DNA of 64,000 nt from an uncultured Ignisphaera sp. Its GTDB lineage: Archaea; Thermoproteota; Thermoprotei_A; Sulfolobales; Ignisphaeraceae. The stretch spans positions 32,609 through 96,608 of the forward strand of contig CALJEI010000011.1 of NCBI GenBank assembly GCA_938074605.1. The letters run 5' to 3'. The notes under the pieces are model-generated. The model did not search any database and was not told the DNA's origin. It was given only the letters and a program-made list of their open reading frames with translations. Made by a program: the position numbers and the translations under genes. Shown here one piece after another: positions 19,081-28,509 of this stretch; position 1 is the first letter of the stretch; each line of letters starts with the position of its first letter.

Positions 19081-19396
19081 GAGCCCAGCCCGTAATAACC
19101 CGTCTTCTGTAGTAGCCGTATTTAGCTAAGCGGTTCCCCACCCCTAATATGGAGATTCATTGGGGTGGTCCTTACTCCCTGGAGGTTGGCCGTTTCACTG
19201 CCTCCACAAATCTCGTCAACGGGTTTCCTGCCCCCCAGTTACCTAGAGGGCCTCACCACATCATTCTCATTGATTTGTGGTCATATCGTTTCTGTGCCAG
19301 AGCCTGGGGTATTACCCCAGCCCCTTGCGGGGCTCCAGCTCCATATGGAGGACGGTGTTTCCTCAGCTTTACCGTTACGGCCTACGGGCTGGGCCC
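19081..19396 (-). ncRNA. rnpB: RNase P RNA (archaeal type)
   Basis: Catalytic RNA that removes 5' leaders from pre-tRNAs. The ends pair as a 14-bp P1 helix (19383-19396 with 19081-19094, one G-U). On the minus strand the conserved blocks appear in order: GCTGAGGAAACACCGTCC near the 5' end, GCACAGAAACGATA (ACAGAA block), CTGGGGGGCAGGAAACCC, and AGACGGGTTATTACGGGCT at the 3' end. The GC-rich block contrasts sharply with its AT-rich flanks, as stable hyperthermophile RNAs do. About 316 nt. Open frames on the plus strand here are shadows. Confidence 0.93.
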
Positions 19397-19416
19397 ATAA
19401 CAGCTAAACACTATCT

Positions 19417-19428
19417 AGATTAAATAGC
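19417..19428 (-). promoter_or_regulatory. TATA box of RNase P RNA
   Basis: Minus-strand GCTATTTAATCT centred about 26 bp before the predicted 5' end of the RNA, the usual archaeal TATA spacing. Confidence 0.55.
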
Positions 19429-19429
19429 T

Positions 19430-20127
19430 ATCTATAATTGTATTATTAATAATATTAATTTCTAACATCTTTTTCGTCATAGAGTACAAAAGACCTCAAT
19501 ATCTATTTAAACCTATATTCTTCACCTCGAATGTTAAGAGATATCAGAGCATTATATCTCAATAGTTTTAACATACCTCTCTATACTATCGTATTTAAAC
19601 TGATGTAGCTTAGACATGATGAAGTATGTGAAAAACCTACAGCCTTTATCCAAAAACGTATAGTAGAGTGTGTAGATGGTTGCTTAAAATGTGGGTTATA
19701 ATGGTGGTGTGTAGGGATAGAGGTAATGAAATTAATTGCTGTAAACCTGTATAAAAGCTGAACTTAGACTAACATAGATTTTTATACAATCTGAAACAAC
19801 AACGCTAAACTATCTTCATTTCTAGTGCTTAAAGTAGGCATTGTTAAGCTACTTTAAGTAAAGATCTATAGATTTCTTTAACTCCTACAAATACCTGAAG
19901 CTATCAAGCTGTATTCCTTTGTCCTAATGATGTACTATTGCTAGAGGTGATTTCTAGTGATGTAGCTATCTGGGGTCCGCCTACGAAGCTTTCCAATTCA
20001 AAGAAGTCAAAGCAATAAAGTAGCTATTCTAATGATGATAGATACTATAACTACTTGCAAAAATTTATAGTAGTGAATTTCTGTAGATTGTATAAAAGTT
20101 TAGCTTTATTATTGTGCCATTGGTTAT
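19430..20127. other. Long spacer with repeat fragment and coding scraps
   Basis: About 700 bp without an intact gene. It contains dispersed repeat copy C (19694-19740). Just before it, a short frame (19612-19698) reads RIVECVDGCLKCGL with zinc-knuckle-like cysteines, like the end of a lost gene. Around 19940-20020 a short protein-like frame (DVAIWGPPTKLS) also fades out. The whole spacer looks like eroded accessory DNA. Confidence 0.45.
19694..19740 (+). repeat. Dispersed repeat, partial copy C
   Basis: 47 bp containing GGTGGTGTGTAGGGATAG and AATGAAATTAATTGCT, nearly identical to the reverse complement of 12395-12441. The 150-bp main part seen in copies A and B is missing. It is followed by GTATAAAAGCTGAACTT, the same kind of short unit that follows A and B. 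Confidence 0.75.
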
Positions 20128-20313
20128 TTAAGGTATTGGTATTAATATTCTGAATAGAATTATGGCGATAGACGTAGCTACAGTTATTACTATTATTAGA
20201 TATGGATTGACTTTTACTATCCCCTCTAATTCCTCATAAAATCTAACTAAACCAACATAACTTGCTAGTGAAGGACCTTGTCTACGTCTTCTTGACGACA
20301 TCTCTATACCCAT
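20128..20313 (-). CDS. Preprotein translocase Sec61-beta subunit
   Basis: Small tail-anchored subunit of the SecYEG/Sec61 channel. The sequence SSRRRRQGPSLASYVGLVRFYEELEG followed by one C-terminal membrane helix (VNPYLIIVITVATSIAIILF) is the family pattern. Length 61 from ATG 20313, or 57 from ATG 20301 (MSSRRRR, the usual family start). A TATA-like TAATAAA about 24 bp upstream of 20313 suggests a leaderless message from the first ATG. Confidence 0.93.
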   Translation of the reverse strand: MGIEMSSRRRRQGPSLASYVGLVRFYEELEGIVKVNPYLIIVITVATSIAIILFRILIPIP

Positions 20314-20401
20314 ATAGTAAATTATGATATAGGTTTATTAAGCTTACATCAAGAATTCTCTATTATAGACTTTTTCAATAAAGTAGTATTTATGTGGAAT
20401 T

Positions 20402-20779
20402 ATGGAGCTAGAATCGCTTTGTAGAGATGCCGTCCTAAAACATTTTATAGGTCATGAAAAGCTTTTGAATGCAATTAATATGAGAAGGTTTCTTGTACTA
20501 ATTGATAGAGATTATGGCTTAAAGATGTACGTGTTTAAGGGCATTGATAGAGACTATCTTGTATCACCATGTAGAATGTGCACCTGTAGTGATTTCATCA
20601 TAAACTTTGTTGGTAGGAAGAGAGACTATCCCTGCTACCATGTTGTAGGATTTATAATTGCTGAAAAACAGAATAAGTTAAATTATGTAGAGCTTGATCA
20701 CAATACACTAATTTCTATAGTTAATGAAATTGTTTTCCAGGGATTTTCTTCAAAACTAAGAAAGATTATTAAGAGTTAG
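20402..20779 (+). CDS. SWIM zinc-finger protein
   Basis: 125 residues with a SWIM-type motif: CTCSDFIINF followed by CYHVV, giving CxC...CxH near residues 60-80. In archaea and eukaryotes small SWIM proteins partner RecA/Rad51 paralogues in recombination, so a repair role is plausible, but no RadA paralogue is next door. It ends 23 bp before the GGGP synthase gene and may share its transcript. Confidence 0.82.
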   Translation: MELESLCRDAVLKHFIGHEKLLNAINMRRFLVLIDRDYGLKMYVFKGIDRDYLVSPCRMCTCSDFIINFVGRKRDYPCYHVVGFIIAEKQNKLNYVELDHNTLISIVNEIVFQGFSSKLRKIIKS

Positions 20780-20802
20780 CTAAGTTCAAATACTTCTGTA
20801 AC

Positions 20803-21582
20803 TTGGAGACATATATATGGGGTAATACATTGAGATGGAGAGACAGGGTATATAACTACATTAAGAGTGAAATTAATAGAGGTGCAAAACTACATTTTAC
20901 ATTAATTGATCCAGAAAAGGTTTCAAGTTCTGAAGAAATTCATAGGGTTTTAAAAATGGTGGTAGATGCTGGAACAGATGCTATATTGATTGGTGGAAGT
21001 CTTCATGTATTTGCTGATGATGTTACATTTATTGCTAAGCTTGTAGATGACTTCAATAAACCATCTATACTATTCCCAGGTAGCATAGCAGGGCTTTCAC
21101 CATATGCAGACGCAGTTCTATTCATATCACTACTTAACTCAGATGACCCATACTTTATAGTAGGGGCTCAGGTATATGCAGCTCCACTAATTAAAAGATT
21201 TAAATTAGAGGTTCTTCCAACAGGGTATATAATTGTAAGTGATTGGCCAAGTTCTGTAAGTATAATGGGTAGAGCCAGACCTATACCTATAAAGAAACCA
21301 GAGATAGGAGCAGCATATGCTTTAGCGGCAAGATACATGGGTATGAAATTTATATATCTTGAGGCAGGTTCAGGTGCGCCACAGTCAATTCCACCATCAT
21401 TTGTTAGAATTGTTAAGAGCTATGTTGAGGATGCTATACTAATAGTTGGAGGGGGTATAAAAAGCTCTGAAACAGCATCTGAGTTGGTGAAAGCAGGTGC
21501 AGATATTATTGTAACGGGAACTGTTATAGAAGAGAATGTTGATAAAGCTCTAGATATTATAAGGAGTATTAAGCGCTTCTAA
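20803..21582 (+). CDS. Geranylgeranylglyceryl phosphate synthase
   Basis: Joins geranylgeranyl diphosphate to sn-glycerol-1-phosphate, forming the first ether bond of archaeal lipids. TIM-barrel phosphate-binding family: HFTLIDPEKV, TDAILIGGS, ILFPGSIAGLSPYADAVLF, YLEAGSGAP, VGGGIKSSETA and GADIIVTGTVIEE are all present. The start is uncertain: TTG 20803 or TTG 20830; there is no in-frame ATG near the N-terminus. Its 3' end overlaps that of the opposing mtnA gene by 14 bp. Confidence 0.95.
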   Translation: METYIWGNTLRWRDRVYNYIKSEINRGAKLHFTLIDPEKVSSSEEIHRVLKMVVDAGTDAILIGGSLHVFADDVTFIAKLVDDFNKPSILFPGSIAGLSPYADAVLFISLLNSDDPYFIVGAQVYAAPLIKRFKLEVLPTGYIIVSDWPSSVSIMGRARPIPIKKPEIGAAYALAARYMGMKFIYLEAGSGAPQSIPPSFVRIVKSYVEDAILIVGGGIKSSETASELVKAGADIIVTGTVIEENVDKALDIIRSIKRF

Positions 21583-22639
21583 ACTCTTCAACTATACGGC
21601 GTATACCTATATCTAGTGGAGGTTCTATAAAGCCTCTCTCTGTTACAATACCTGATACGAGATCAGGTGGCGTAATATCAAATGATGGATTTAATACCTC
21701 TACATTCTCTACTGTTATAAGGATTTTTCCAAGAATACGCTTCACCTCTTCAGGACTACGCTCCTCTATAACAATATCCTCTATTGCTGAATTGAGATCG
21801 AATGTAGAGGTGGGTGCTGCAACATAGAATGGCACTCCATGTCTTTTAGCAGTAATAGCTATTGTGTAGGTGCCTATCTTATTTATCACATGCCCATCGC
21901 GAAGAATTCTATCAGCACCAACAATAACTTTATCAACGAGTTTTCTATACATCACATAGCCAACCATATTATCTGTTATTAGTTTAACAGGTATACCTTC
22001 TTTTATAAGCTCCCATACAGTTAGCCTAGCACCTTGTAGCATAGGTCTAGTTTCTGTTGCAATAACCTTTATCCTCTTGCCTCTATACCACGCAACTCTT
22101 ATAATGGCTAGGGCAGTACCAAATGCAGCTGTTGCTAATGCACCTGCATTACAGTGTGTAAGTATTGTATCACCATCATCTATAATTCTATCGCCAATCT
22201 CACCAATTCTTATATTCATCTCTATATCTTCTCTATATATCCTTAGAGCCTCATCAATAATTGCTCTTCTATAGTCTTCTAAATCTAGGTGTTTCTGCTC
22301 TAGAGCTACTCTTCTAATTCTATCTAGAGCCCAGAATAAGTTATACGCTGTAGGTCTTGTCATTCTAAGTCTATCTATAGCCTTTAAAACTACACTTTGC
22401 AACTGGTCAATGCTATCTGTAGTACTGTTAAACACTATGGCTGCTATGGCAAGTGCTGCTGCAACACCTATTGCAGGAGCACCCCTAATTTCCATAGCCT
22501 CTATAGCTCTGGCAATTCTTTCATAATCTACACTCTCCTCATATACCTCCTCATACGGTAGAAGGTTAGTATTAATCCACCTAACCCTACCATTAACCCA
22601 CTCTACAGCTCTTACCCTAAGTGGATATCTAGAGCTCAT
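21569..22639 (-). CDS. mtnA: Methylthioribose-1-phosphate isomerase (MtnA family)
   Basis: Isomerase of the eIF2B-like fold in methionine salvage. Signature blocks are IRGAPAIGVAAALA, THCNAGALATAAFGTAL (catalytic Cys), ETRPMLQGARLTVWEL, VGADRI (catalytic Asp) and NKIGTYTIAITAKRHGVPFYV. I chose ATG 22639, preceded by AAGGTG, giving 356 residues; GTG 22657 is an alternative. Related ribose-1,5-bisphosphate isomerases share the fold, but CNAG and the length favour MtnA. Confidence 0.9.
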   Translation of the reverse strand: MSSRYPLRVRAVEWVNGRVRWINTNLLPYEEVYEESVDYERIARAIEAMEIRGAPAIGVAAALAIAAIVFNSTTDSIDQLQSVVLKAIDRLRMTRPTAYNLFWALDRIRRVALEQKHLDLEDYRRAIIDEALRIYREDIEMNIRIGEIGDRIIDDGDTILTHCNAGALATAAFGTALAIIRVAWYRGKRIKVIATETRPMLQGARLTVWELIKEGIPVKLITDNMVGYVMYRKLVDKVIVGADRILRDGHVINKIGTYTIAITAKRHGVPFYVAAPTSTFDLNSAIEDIVIEERSPEEVKRILGKILITVENVEVLNPSFDITPPDLVSGIVTERGFIEPPLDIGIRRIVEEFRSA

Positions 22640-22680
22640 GGGCAGCACCTTAAACACTAGCTCATTACAGCCTAAAAATC

Positions 22681-22690
22681 TTTATATAAT
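22681..22690 (+). promoter_or_regulatory. TATA box for the endonuclease-beta/hisS/dhs operon
   Basis: TTTATATAAT lies about 28 bp before the TTG start at 22713, the spacing expected for a leaderless or nearly leaderless message. Confidence 0.5.
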
Positions 22691-22712
22691 TAGGTAGTTC
22701 AGGTAGTATATA

Positions 22713-23213
22713 TTGAGTGTAGACAAAGCTGTATTTACAATTGTTAACTGTAGAATATATGTTAAACAAGCACCACCTGAACTATGTGAACGCTTCAATA
22801 TTATAGAGAATCAAGAGGTAAATCCAGTTCTAGCTCTCTACCTACTAAACACAAAATCAATTGAGGTAATTGATGAATACGGGAATAGTGTAGATATATC
22901 TAGATTGGTGGGGTGTCTTAATAAGCTAGTATATCCAACACTATTCTTTGTATTTCAAGATCTTGTGAGGCGTGGTAAAAAGATTGTCTTTGGAGAATAT
23001 GATAATGAGCTGATTATAGTTGGTGAGAAGATCCTCGTCTATGTAATGGATGAAGATTCAGTGGTTAGAGCAGCAGACCTATATAGTGTTGTTGATAGAG
23101 CTATTAAACAGGGTTATAGAGTTTTGATAGCAGTAGTGGATATGCATGGCGATGTTACATACTATGAGGTTGGCAAAATGACTTTTCCAAAAATTGAGAG
23201 GAGGGAAATGTAA
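22713..23213 (+). CDS. tRNA-splicing endonuclease, structural (beta) subunit
   Basis: 166 residues resembling the EndA fold: YPTLFFVFQDLVRRGKKIVFG, a variable strand, DLYSVVDRAIKQGYRVLIAVVDMHGDVTYYEV. The last block matches the conserved C-terminal strands of archaeal tRNA intron endonucleases. The catalytic His and Lys neighbourhood of the active subunit is not evident, so this is probably the structural partner of the crenarchaeal heterotetramer. Two tRNAs with introns lie 5 kb downstream. TTG start; its stop overlaps the hisS start by 1 nt. Confidence 0.65.
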   Translation: MSVDKAVFTIVNCRIYVKQAPPELCERFNIIENQEVNPVLALYLLNTKSIEVIDEYGNSVDISRLVGCLNKLVYPTLFFVFQDLVRRGKKIVFGEYDNELIIVGEKILVYVMDEDSVVRAADLYSVVDRAIKQGYRVLIAVVDMHGDVTYYEVGKMTFPKIERREM

Positions 23214-24508
23214 TGAAGGAGTTCTATGAACCTATAAGAGGTTTTAGAGACTATATACCTCCTGAGAGCGAGGTTCTGTCATGGATATGCAATGTGTTTA
23301 GAGAAGTTGTAGAGTCTTTTGGTTATAGGGAGATAAAGACGCCAACTGTAGAAAGCTTTAAGCTTTTTGCAATGAAGTCTGGTGAGGAGATTAGGGAGTC
23401 AATGTATGTCTTTAAGGATAAGGGGGAGAGAGAGGTAGCTCTAAGACCAGAGGTAACACCAAGTGTTGTAAGAGTTTATCTAAAGGAGCTAAGGTCATGG
23501 CCAAAGCCAATAAGATTCTTTTACATAGCAAATGTATTTAGGTATGACGAGCCTCAGCTGGGTAGATATAGAGAATTTACACAAGCTGGTATAGAAATTC
23601 TAGGGGCTGATGATCTAAACTACGATGTTGAATTAATAGAGGTTTTAGAGGAATTCTATGATAGAATAGGCCTAAGGGAGCGAGTATATAAGATAAATAA
23701 TGTTGCAATATTTAAGACTCTTGCTCTACGTTCAAATCTTGATGAAAATAGCGTTGAAAGGCTTTTACACCTACTTGATAAGGGGCTGTTTAATGAGGCA
23801 GCTGAATTGTTTGAGGCTAGGGGGGCTGTAAGAGGTGCAAGAATAGTAAGAGAGATTGCAAAGTATAGAGGTGTAGATGATGTGCAGCCACTAATCAATG
23901 TTTTAGAATCAGAAGGTGTCTACAGTGATTTTAGTACATATATAGAAAATCTTGTAAGGTATATAGATTTTGCCAAGTCTATTGGAGCTAGAGTTGTGCT
24001 AGATCCAGCTTTTGCTAGGGGTATAGCGTACTATACCGGGATAATATTTGAGGTAATAACACCTCCATTAAGTATAAGTATAGCTGGTGGAGGTAGATAC
24101 GACAATTTAACAGCTGTATATGGCGGTGAAGAGCTTTCAAGTACGGGTTTCGCCATAGGGGTTGAAAGAACCATGCTCGCGCTTTCATCTCAAGGGCTTA
24201 AATCTTTAGTACCCCAAAGGAAAAAGGTCTTACTATTGCTATTAGTGAAAGAACCTTTAGTATTTTCTGAGATTACCTCAATTGTAAAAAACATTAGGAG
24301 AAAGGGTATTGTAGTTCAGGTAGAGATGGTGTCAGCAGCTCATAGGCTTAGTAGATGGTTGGAATATGCCTCTAAGGAGGGGTTTAACTATACATTAATA
24401 GTTGGTAAAAAAGAGCTGGAGAAGGGGGTTATTATAGTTCGAGATATGGAGCGCTGGGAGCAGTATGAAGTGCCTCTTACTAAAATTATAGAGTTTTTGG
24501 TGAAGTAA
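23213..24508 (+). CDS. hisS: Histidyl-tRNA synthetase
   Basis: Class II synthetase charging tRNA-His. Class II motif 2 (RFFYIANVFRYDEPQLGRYREFTQAGIEILG), RPEVTPSVVR, the histidine-specific motif ARGIAYYTGIIFEV, and GGGRYDNL are visible, with an anticodon-binding domain from about residue 330. Length 431 is normal. It sits in a tight operon between the endonuclease beta subunit and deoxyhypusine synthase. Confidence 0.96.
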   Translation: MKEFYEPIRGFRDYIPPESEVLSWICNVFREVVESFGYREIKTPTVESFKLFAMKSGEEIRESMYVFKDKGEREVALRPEVTPSVVRVYLKELRSWPKPIRFFYIANVFRYDEPQLGRYREFTQAGIEILGADDLNYDVELIEVLEEFYDRIGLRERVYKINNVAIFKTLALRSNLDENSVERLLHLLDKGLFNEAAELFEARGAVRGARIVREIAKYRGVDDVQPLINVLESEGVYSDFSTYIENLVRYIDFAKSIGARVVLDPAFARGIAYYTGIIFEVITPPLSISIAGGGRYDNLTAVYGGEELSSTGFAIGVERTMLALSSQGLKSLVPQRKKVLLLLLVKEPLVFSEITSIVKNIRRKGIVVQVEMVSAAHRLSRWLEYASKEGFNYTLIVGKKELEKGVIIVRDMERWEQYEVPLTKIIEFLVK

Positions 24509-24509
24509 G

Positions 24510-25439
24510 ATGGGTGAAACTATTAGAGATGCAAAGCTGTTCAAGGATATGAAGATAGAGGATTTAATAGAGTTGTATGGCTCAATACATGGATTTATGG
24601 CTTCACACATTTATGAAGCTATAAAAATCATTAAGGAGTTTAGAAAGGGGTGTGATACCAGGATACTCTCATTTACGGGCAATATAGCTGCAACAGGGGT
24701 TAGAGGGATAATATCTCAGCTATTAAGGGAGAGGATATTTAATGTAGTTATAACGACATGTGGTACTATAGACCACGATATTGCAAGAAGTTTTGGAGGT
24801 AAATATATGAAGGGATTTTTTGATTCAGATGACATTCAGCTTCATAGAGAGGGTATACATAGACTAGGCAATATCTTCATACCTGTTAATGACTATGGGC
24901 CCATAATTGAGAGAATTGTTCACAGTATACTTAGAGAGCTTACTAGTGGGGGTAGCACCAATAGATCCTATAGTGTTAAGGATATCATATGGGAGATAGG
25001 GAGGAGGATAGACGATGAAAACTCAATACTTAGAGTAGCAAGTAGCAATGGTATACCTATATATGTACCAGGGTTTCTCGATGGTGCATTTGGTACAGCA
25101 CTATTTACATTTTCACAGTTTAATAGGATTCCCATAGATATATTTAGGGATGAAAGTGAGCTTGCAGACATTGCTTTTAGATCTAAGTGTATGGGGGCGC
25201 TAATAATTGGTGGTGGAATAAGTAAGCACCATACACTATGGTGGGCACAGTTTCATGGAGGGCTAGACTATGCCGTATATATAACAACAGCTGTTGAATG
25301 GGATGGTTCTTTAAGTGGTGCTAGACCTAGAGAAGCTGTTACCTGGGGTAAAATTAGGGAGAGTGCTAAAAACATTGTAGTATATGGCGATGCAACAGTT
25401 ATCTTACCGATAATAGCTTACGGCATTCTATTTATATAA
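24510..25439 (+). CDS. dys: Deoxyhypusine synthase
   Basis: NAD-dependent enzyme moving the aminobutyl group of spermidine to a lysine of aIF5A. Family motifs are FTGNIAATGVRGII, TTCGTIDHDIARSFGG, PGFLDGAFGTALF, GGGISKHHTLWWAQF (catalytic Lys), and VEWDGSLSGARPREAVTWGK. The spermidine-pathway gene speD at 38804 is functionally linked. It begins 1 nt after hisS stops. Confidence 0.95.
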   Translation: MGETIRDAKLFKDMKIEDLIELYGSIHGFMASHIYEAIKIIKEFRKGCDTRILSFTGNIAATGVRGIISQLLRERIFNVVITTCGTIDHDIARSFGGKYMKGFFDSDDIQLHREGIHRLGNIFIPVNDYGPIIERIVHSILRELTSGGSTNRSYSVKDIIWEIGRRIDDENSILRVASSNGIPIYVPGFLDGAFGTALFTFSQFNRIPIDIFRDESELADIAFRSKCMGALIIGGGISKHHTLWWAQFHGGLDYAVYITTAVEWDGSLSGARPREAVTWGKIRESAKNIVVYGDATVILPIIAYGILFI

Positions 25440-25533
25440 TATTCTATTCTGAATAAATTTGTATTTAAACATATTGCTTATTAATTTATACTTAGGAAAT
25501 AGTTAGTATAGCAGTGAGTGGTGCTGAGGAGGA

Positions 25534-27117
25534 ATGAGTACTTTAGAGAAGTTTAGAGCTATAAGTCCTGCAGAGTTTTTCTACAGAAATAAGGAGATAG
25601 CAGGTTTTGCCAATCCAGCTAGAGCTCTCTATCAATCTGTAAGAGAGTTGCTAGAAAATGCACTAGATGCTACTGATGCTCATGGAATTCTACCAGATAT
25701 AGAGGTGTCTATCGATAGAGATGCTAATAGGCCTATGGTGTATAGAATAACTGTTAAGGATAATGGTATAGGGATTCCAGAGAAATACATACCTGAAGCC
25801 TTTGGACGAGTTTTATTTAGCTCAAAATATGTTTTAAGGCAAACTAGAGGGCTTTTTGGTCTTGGTGCAAAAATGATTGTTCTCTATGGCCAAATAACTG
25901 TTGGTGAACCTGCTGAAATTATTTCTGCAACAATAGGTTCTAAGAAGATATACTCATACAGAATTTCAATTGATGTAAAGGAGAATAGGCCTATAATTCT
26001 TCAGAGGAGTGTATGGCTCAATACAGCTGGTTGGCATGGAACTATAGTGAAGATATCTGTTGAGGGTGATTGGAGTAGAGCTAAACAAAAGATATTAGAT
26101 TATGTTAAGAGAACAGCCATTGTTACTCCATATACAAATCTAGTTTTTAGAACACCCGATGGAGAGATCTATGCATACCCTAGGGCGATAGATAGACTAC
26201 CTCCACCACCTAGAGAAACCAAGCCCCATCCACATGGAGTCGATATAGAGATGTTAAAAGCTATGATAAGTGAAACAAAGGAGCAGACATTACTGGATTT
26301 TATAGCTAATGAATTCCAGGGGGTTGGAAGGGTGATTGCTACACGATTTCTACAAAGCTATGGATTTAACCTTGAAAAGAATCCAAAGGAGTTATCTAAG
26401 GAGGAGCTTGAGGTCTTAGCTAAGGCATTGAAGGATTTTAATGAGTTTAGAAAGCCTAGGGCAGAGTATCTATCACCGATAGGAGCTGATCTAATAAAGA
26501 TAGGGCTTAGCAGTATTTTAAAGCCTGAATTTGTTGATGCTATAACAATGAAACCTGTGGTTTATGAAGGCCATGCAGTAGTTGTTGAGGTAGGGATAGC
26601 CTATGGGGGTGCTATAGAGTCTTTAGAGGAGCCTCAGCTTCTACGGTTTGCCAACAAAATACCCCTACTATATGATGAGAAGAGTGATGTTTCTTGGAAG
26701 GTTATATCAGAGAATATAGATTGGAGCTACTATGATATTGTGTTTCCAGCACCCATAGCTATTCTTACACACATATGTGGTACAAAGATACCGTATAAAG
26801 GTGTTGGTAAAGAGAGTGTGGCTGAGGTTCCTGTAATTGAGCGTGGGATTGAGGAGGGTGTGAGGTATGTTGCAAGATCTCTAAAGCTGTATCTGGCTAG
26901 GAAGCAGAGGGAGGAGGAGTATATGAAGAGGGCAATTACAATCATTAAGTATATACCTGAAGTAGCTTCAGCATTGGCGGTATTTCTACGGTCGAATCCA
27001 GAACCTGTAAATCCAAGGGTTATAGAGGATAGATTATTTGAGCTTGTGAAGAAGAGGTATGGAGAACATATTAAGGAGATATCATCTCCAAGGGATATAA
27101 TTCTATCTATTGAGTAG
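25534..27117 (+). CDS. top6B: DNA topoisomerase VI subunit B
   Basis: GHKL ATPase subunit of the type IIB topoisomerase. Bergerat-fold motifs are ELLENALDATDA (N box), VKDNGIGIPEKYI (G1) and RGLFGLGAKM (G2), followed by the H2TH region and the transducer domain. Length 527 is typical. GGAGG precedes the ATG by 3 nt. It overlaps the top6A frame, so the two subunits are made from one transcript. Confidence 0.97.
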   Translation: MSTLEKFRAISPAEFFYRNKEIAGFANPARALYQSVRELLENALDATDAHGILPDIEVSIDRDANRPMVYRITVKDNGIGIPEKYIPEAFGRVLFSSKYVLRQTRGLFGLGAKMIVLYGQITVGEPAEIISATIGSKKIYSYRISIDVKENRPIILQRSVWLNTAGWHGTIVKISVEGDWSRAKQKILDYVKRTAIVTPYTNLVFRTPDGEIYAYPRAIDRLPPPPRETKPHPHGVDIEMLKAMISETKEQTLLDFIANEFQGVGRVIATRFLQSYGFNLEKNPKELSKEELEVLAKALKDFNEFRKPRAEYLSPIGADLIKIGLSSILKPEFVDAITMKPVVYEGHAVVVEVGIAYGGAIESLEEPQLLRFANKIPLLYDEKSDVSWKVISENIDWSYYDIVFPAPIAILTHICGTKIPYKGVGKESVAEVPVIERGIEEGVRYVARSLKLYLARKQREEEYMKRAITIIKYIPEVASALAVFLRSNPEPVNPRVIEDRLFELVKKRYGEHIKEISSPRDIILSIE

Positions 27118-27133
27118 CTACATGGTGGGTGCA

Positions 27134-28309
27134 ATGGATGAAGGGAAGAGGCTTAGTTCATCAGTTGATGTTAAAGCTAGGCATCTAGCTGCTGAAAGGA
27201 TTAGAGAATCATTTGAAAAGATTTGTAAGGCTATACTTGTTGGTGAGGAGCCTAAGCTTATAATACCTAAGAGAACATTAGCAAATACTGTATATAATAG
27301 TGAGAAGGGTATTTTAATACTGGGTTCTGCAACCTTTGAGAGAAGTTTTATTGATGCTAAGGAGTCTAGAAAGTTTATGCAGACTATGCTGATGGCTAGA
27401 ATTATATATGAGGCCCTTATAAATAATGAGTATCCAACAATAAGAGATCTATTTTACCGTGGAAAACACAGCATAAGATATAGAGACCATAAGGGTAGGA
27501 CTGGAGAGGAGAATACATGGGATGAGCAGAAAGAGAGTGATTCTGTTCTAAGGGATATAGAGGTTTATGTGAATTTGCTTAGAGAGGAGATGTTGATACT
27601 TAGTAAGGAGAAGGGTAAGGTTGTAGGTGATATGAGGATTAGATCAGGCGACGATATAATAGACCTTAGTAAAATGGGTCATGGCGCTTACTCAATAGAA
27701 CCTACACCAGATTTAATAGAATTCATTGATGTTAATGCAGAATTTGTTTTAGTTGTGGAGAAAGATGCTGTGTTTCAGCAGCTACATAGAGCTGGTTTTT
27801 GGAGGAAGTATAGAGCTTTACTAATAACAAGTGCTGGACAGCCCGATAGAGCTACTAGAAGATTTGTTAGAAGATTAAATGAAGAGCTTAATCTACCAGT
27901 GTATATACTTACAGATGCAGATCCCTATGGATGGTATATATACAGCGTATTTAAAATAGGGTCAATTACACTGTCATATGAATCTGAAAGACTTGCAACG
28001 CCAAAGGCAAAATTTCTAGGTGTTAGTATGACTGACATCTTTGGAGATAAAGAGAGGGGTAAAAAGTCGTATCTTTCAGAAAGCGAAAGGAGAAATTTCA
28101 TTATAAAGGCAAAAAAGACGGATATTAAGAGGGCACAGGAGTTACTAAACTATGAATGGTTTAAAACGGAGGGCTGGAGGAAAGAGATAAATATATTTAT
28201 GGAGAAACAGAGCAAGCTTGAGATAGAGGCTCTAACAGGTAAAGGTCTATACTTTCTAACAGATACGTATATACCCATGAAGATTGAGGCAAAAGACTTT
28301 ATAGAATAG
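27134..28309 (+). CDS. top6A: DNA topoisomerase VI subunit A
   Basis: DNA-cleaving subunit, homologous to Spo11. The catalytic tyrosine lies in RDLFYRGKHS, and the Toprim domain shows VVEKDAVFQQL and ILTDADPYGWYIY. I chose ATG 27134 because GGTGGG lies 5 nt upstream; TTG 27110 or ATG 27122 would overlap or abut top6B. Length about 391, normal for the family. Confidence 0.96.
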   Translation: MDEGKRLSSSVDVKARHLAAERIRESFEKICKAILVGEEPKLIIPKRTLANTVYNSEKGILILGSATFERSFIDAKESRKFMQTMLMARIIYEALINNEYPTIRDLFYRGKHSIRYRDHKGRTGEENTWDEQKESDSVLRDIEVYVNLLREEMLILSKEKGKVVGDMRIRSGDDIIDLSKMGHGAYSIEPTPDLIEFIDVNAEFVLVVEKDAVFQQLHRAGFWRKYRALLITSAGQPDRATRRFVRRLNEELNLPVYILTDADPYGWYIYSVFKIGSITLSYESERLATPKAKFLGVSMTDIFGDKERGKKSYLSESERRNFIIKAKKTDIKRAQELLNYEWFKTEGWRKEINIFMEKQSKLEIEALTGKGLYFLTDTYIPMKIEAKDFIE

Positions 28310-28366
28310 ATAGGACAATTTTAATTAAAAGTTATAAAGAAACATTCACTGTATAGATACAGAAAA

Positions 28367-28456
28367 GCCGCCGTAGCTCAGCTTTGGGAGAGCGCCCGGC
28401 TGAAGAAACAGTCTGTAGAAACCGGGAGGTCGGGGGTTCAAATCCCCCCGGCGGCA
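28367..28456 (+). tRNA. tRNA-Phe (GAA) with intron
   Basis: Acceptor GCCGCCG pairs with CGGCGGC, discriminator A. T-arm GGGGG-TTCAAAT-CCCCC. Anticodon stem CCCGG/CCGGG encloses a 22-nt loop starting CTGAAG, so anticodon GAA is followed by an intron of about 15 nt at the canonical 37/38 position. The CCA end is not encoded. Confidence 0.95.
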
Positions 28457-28509
28457 CCTAATTATAGCCAACAACCTTTATTACTCCTAAAAACAAACTC
28501 TAGTTATGA

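Noticed and set aside
19149..19407. Two overlapping plus-strand frames of about 80 codons
   Set aside because: They fall within the RNase P RNA gene; GC-rich structural RNA produces open frames by chance.
19925..19980. C/D-like boxes ATGATGT and GTGATGT near 19926 and 19955
   Set aside because: No CTGA D box at a fitting distance; spacing does not fit an sRNA.
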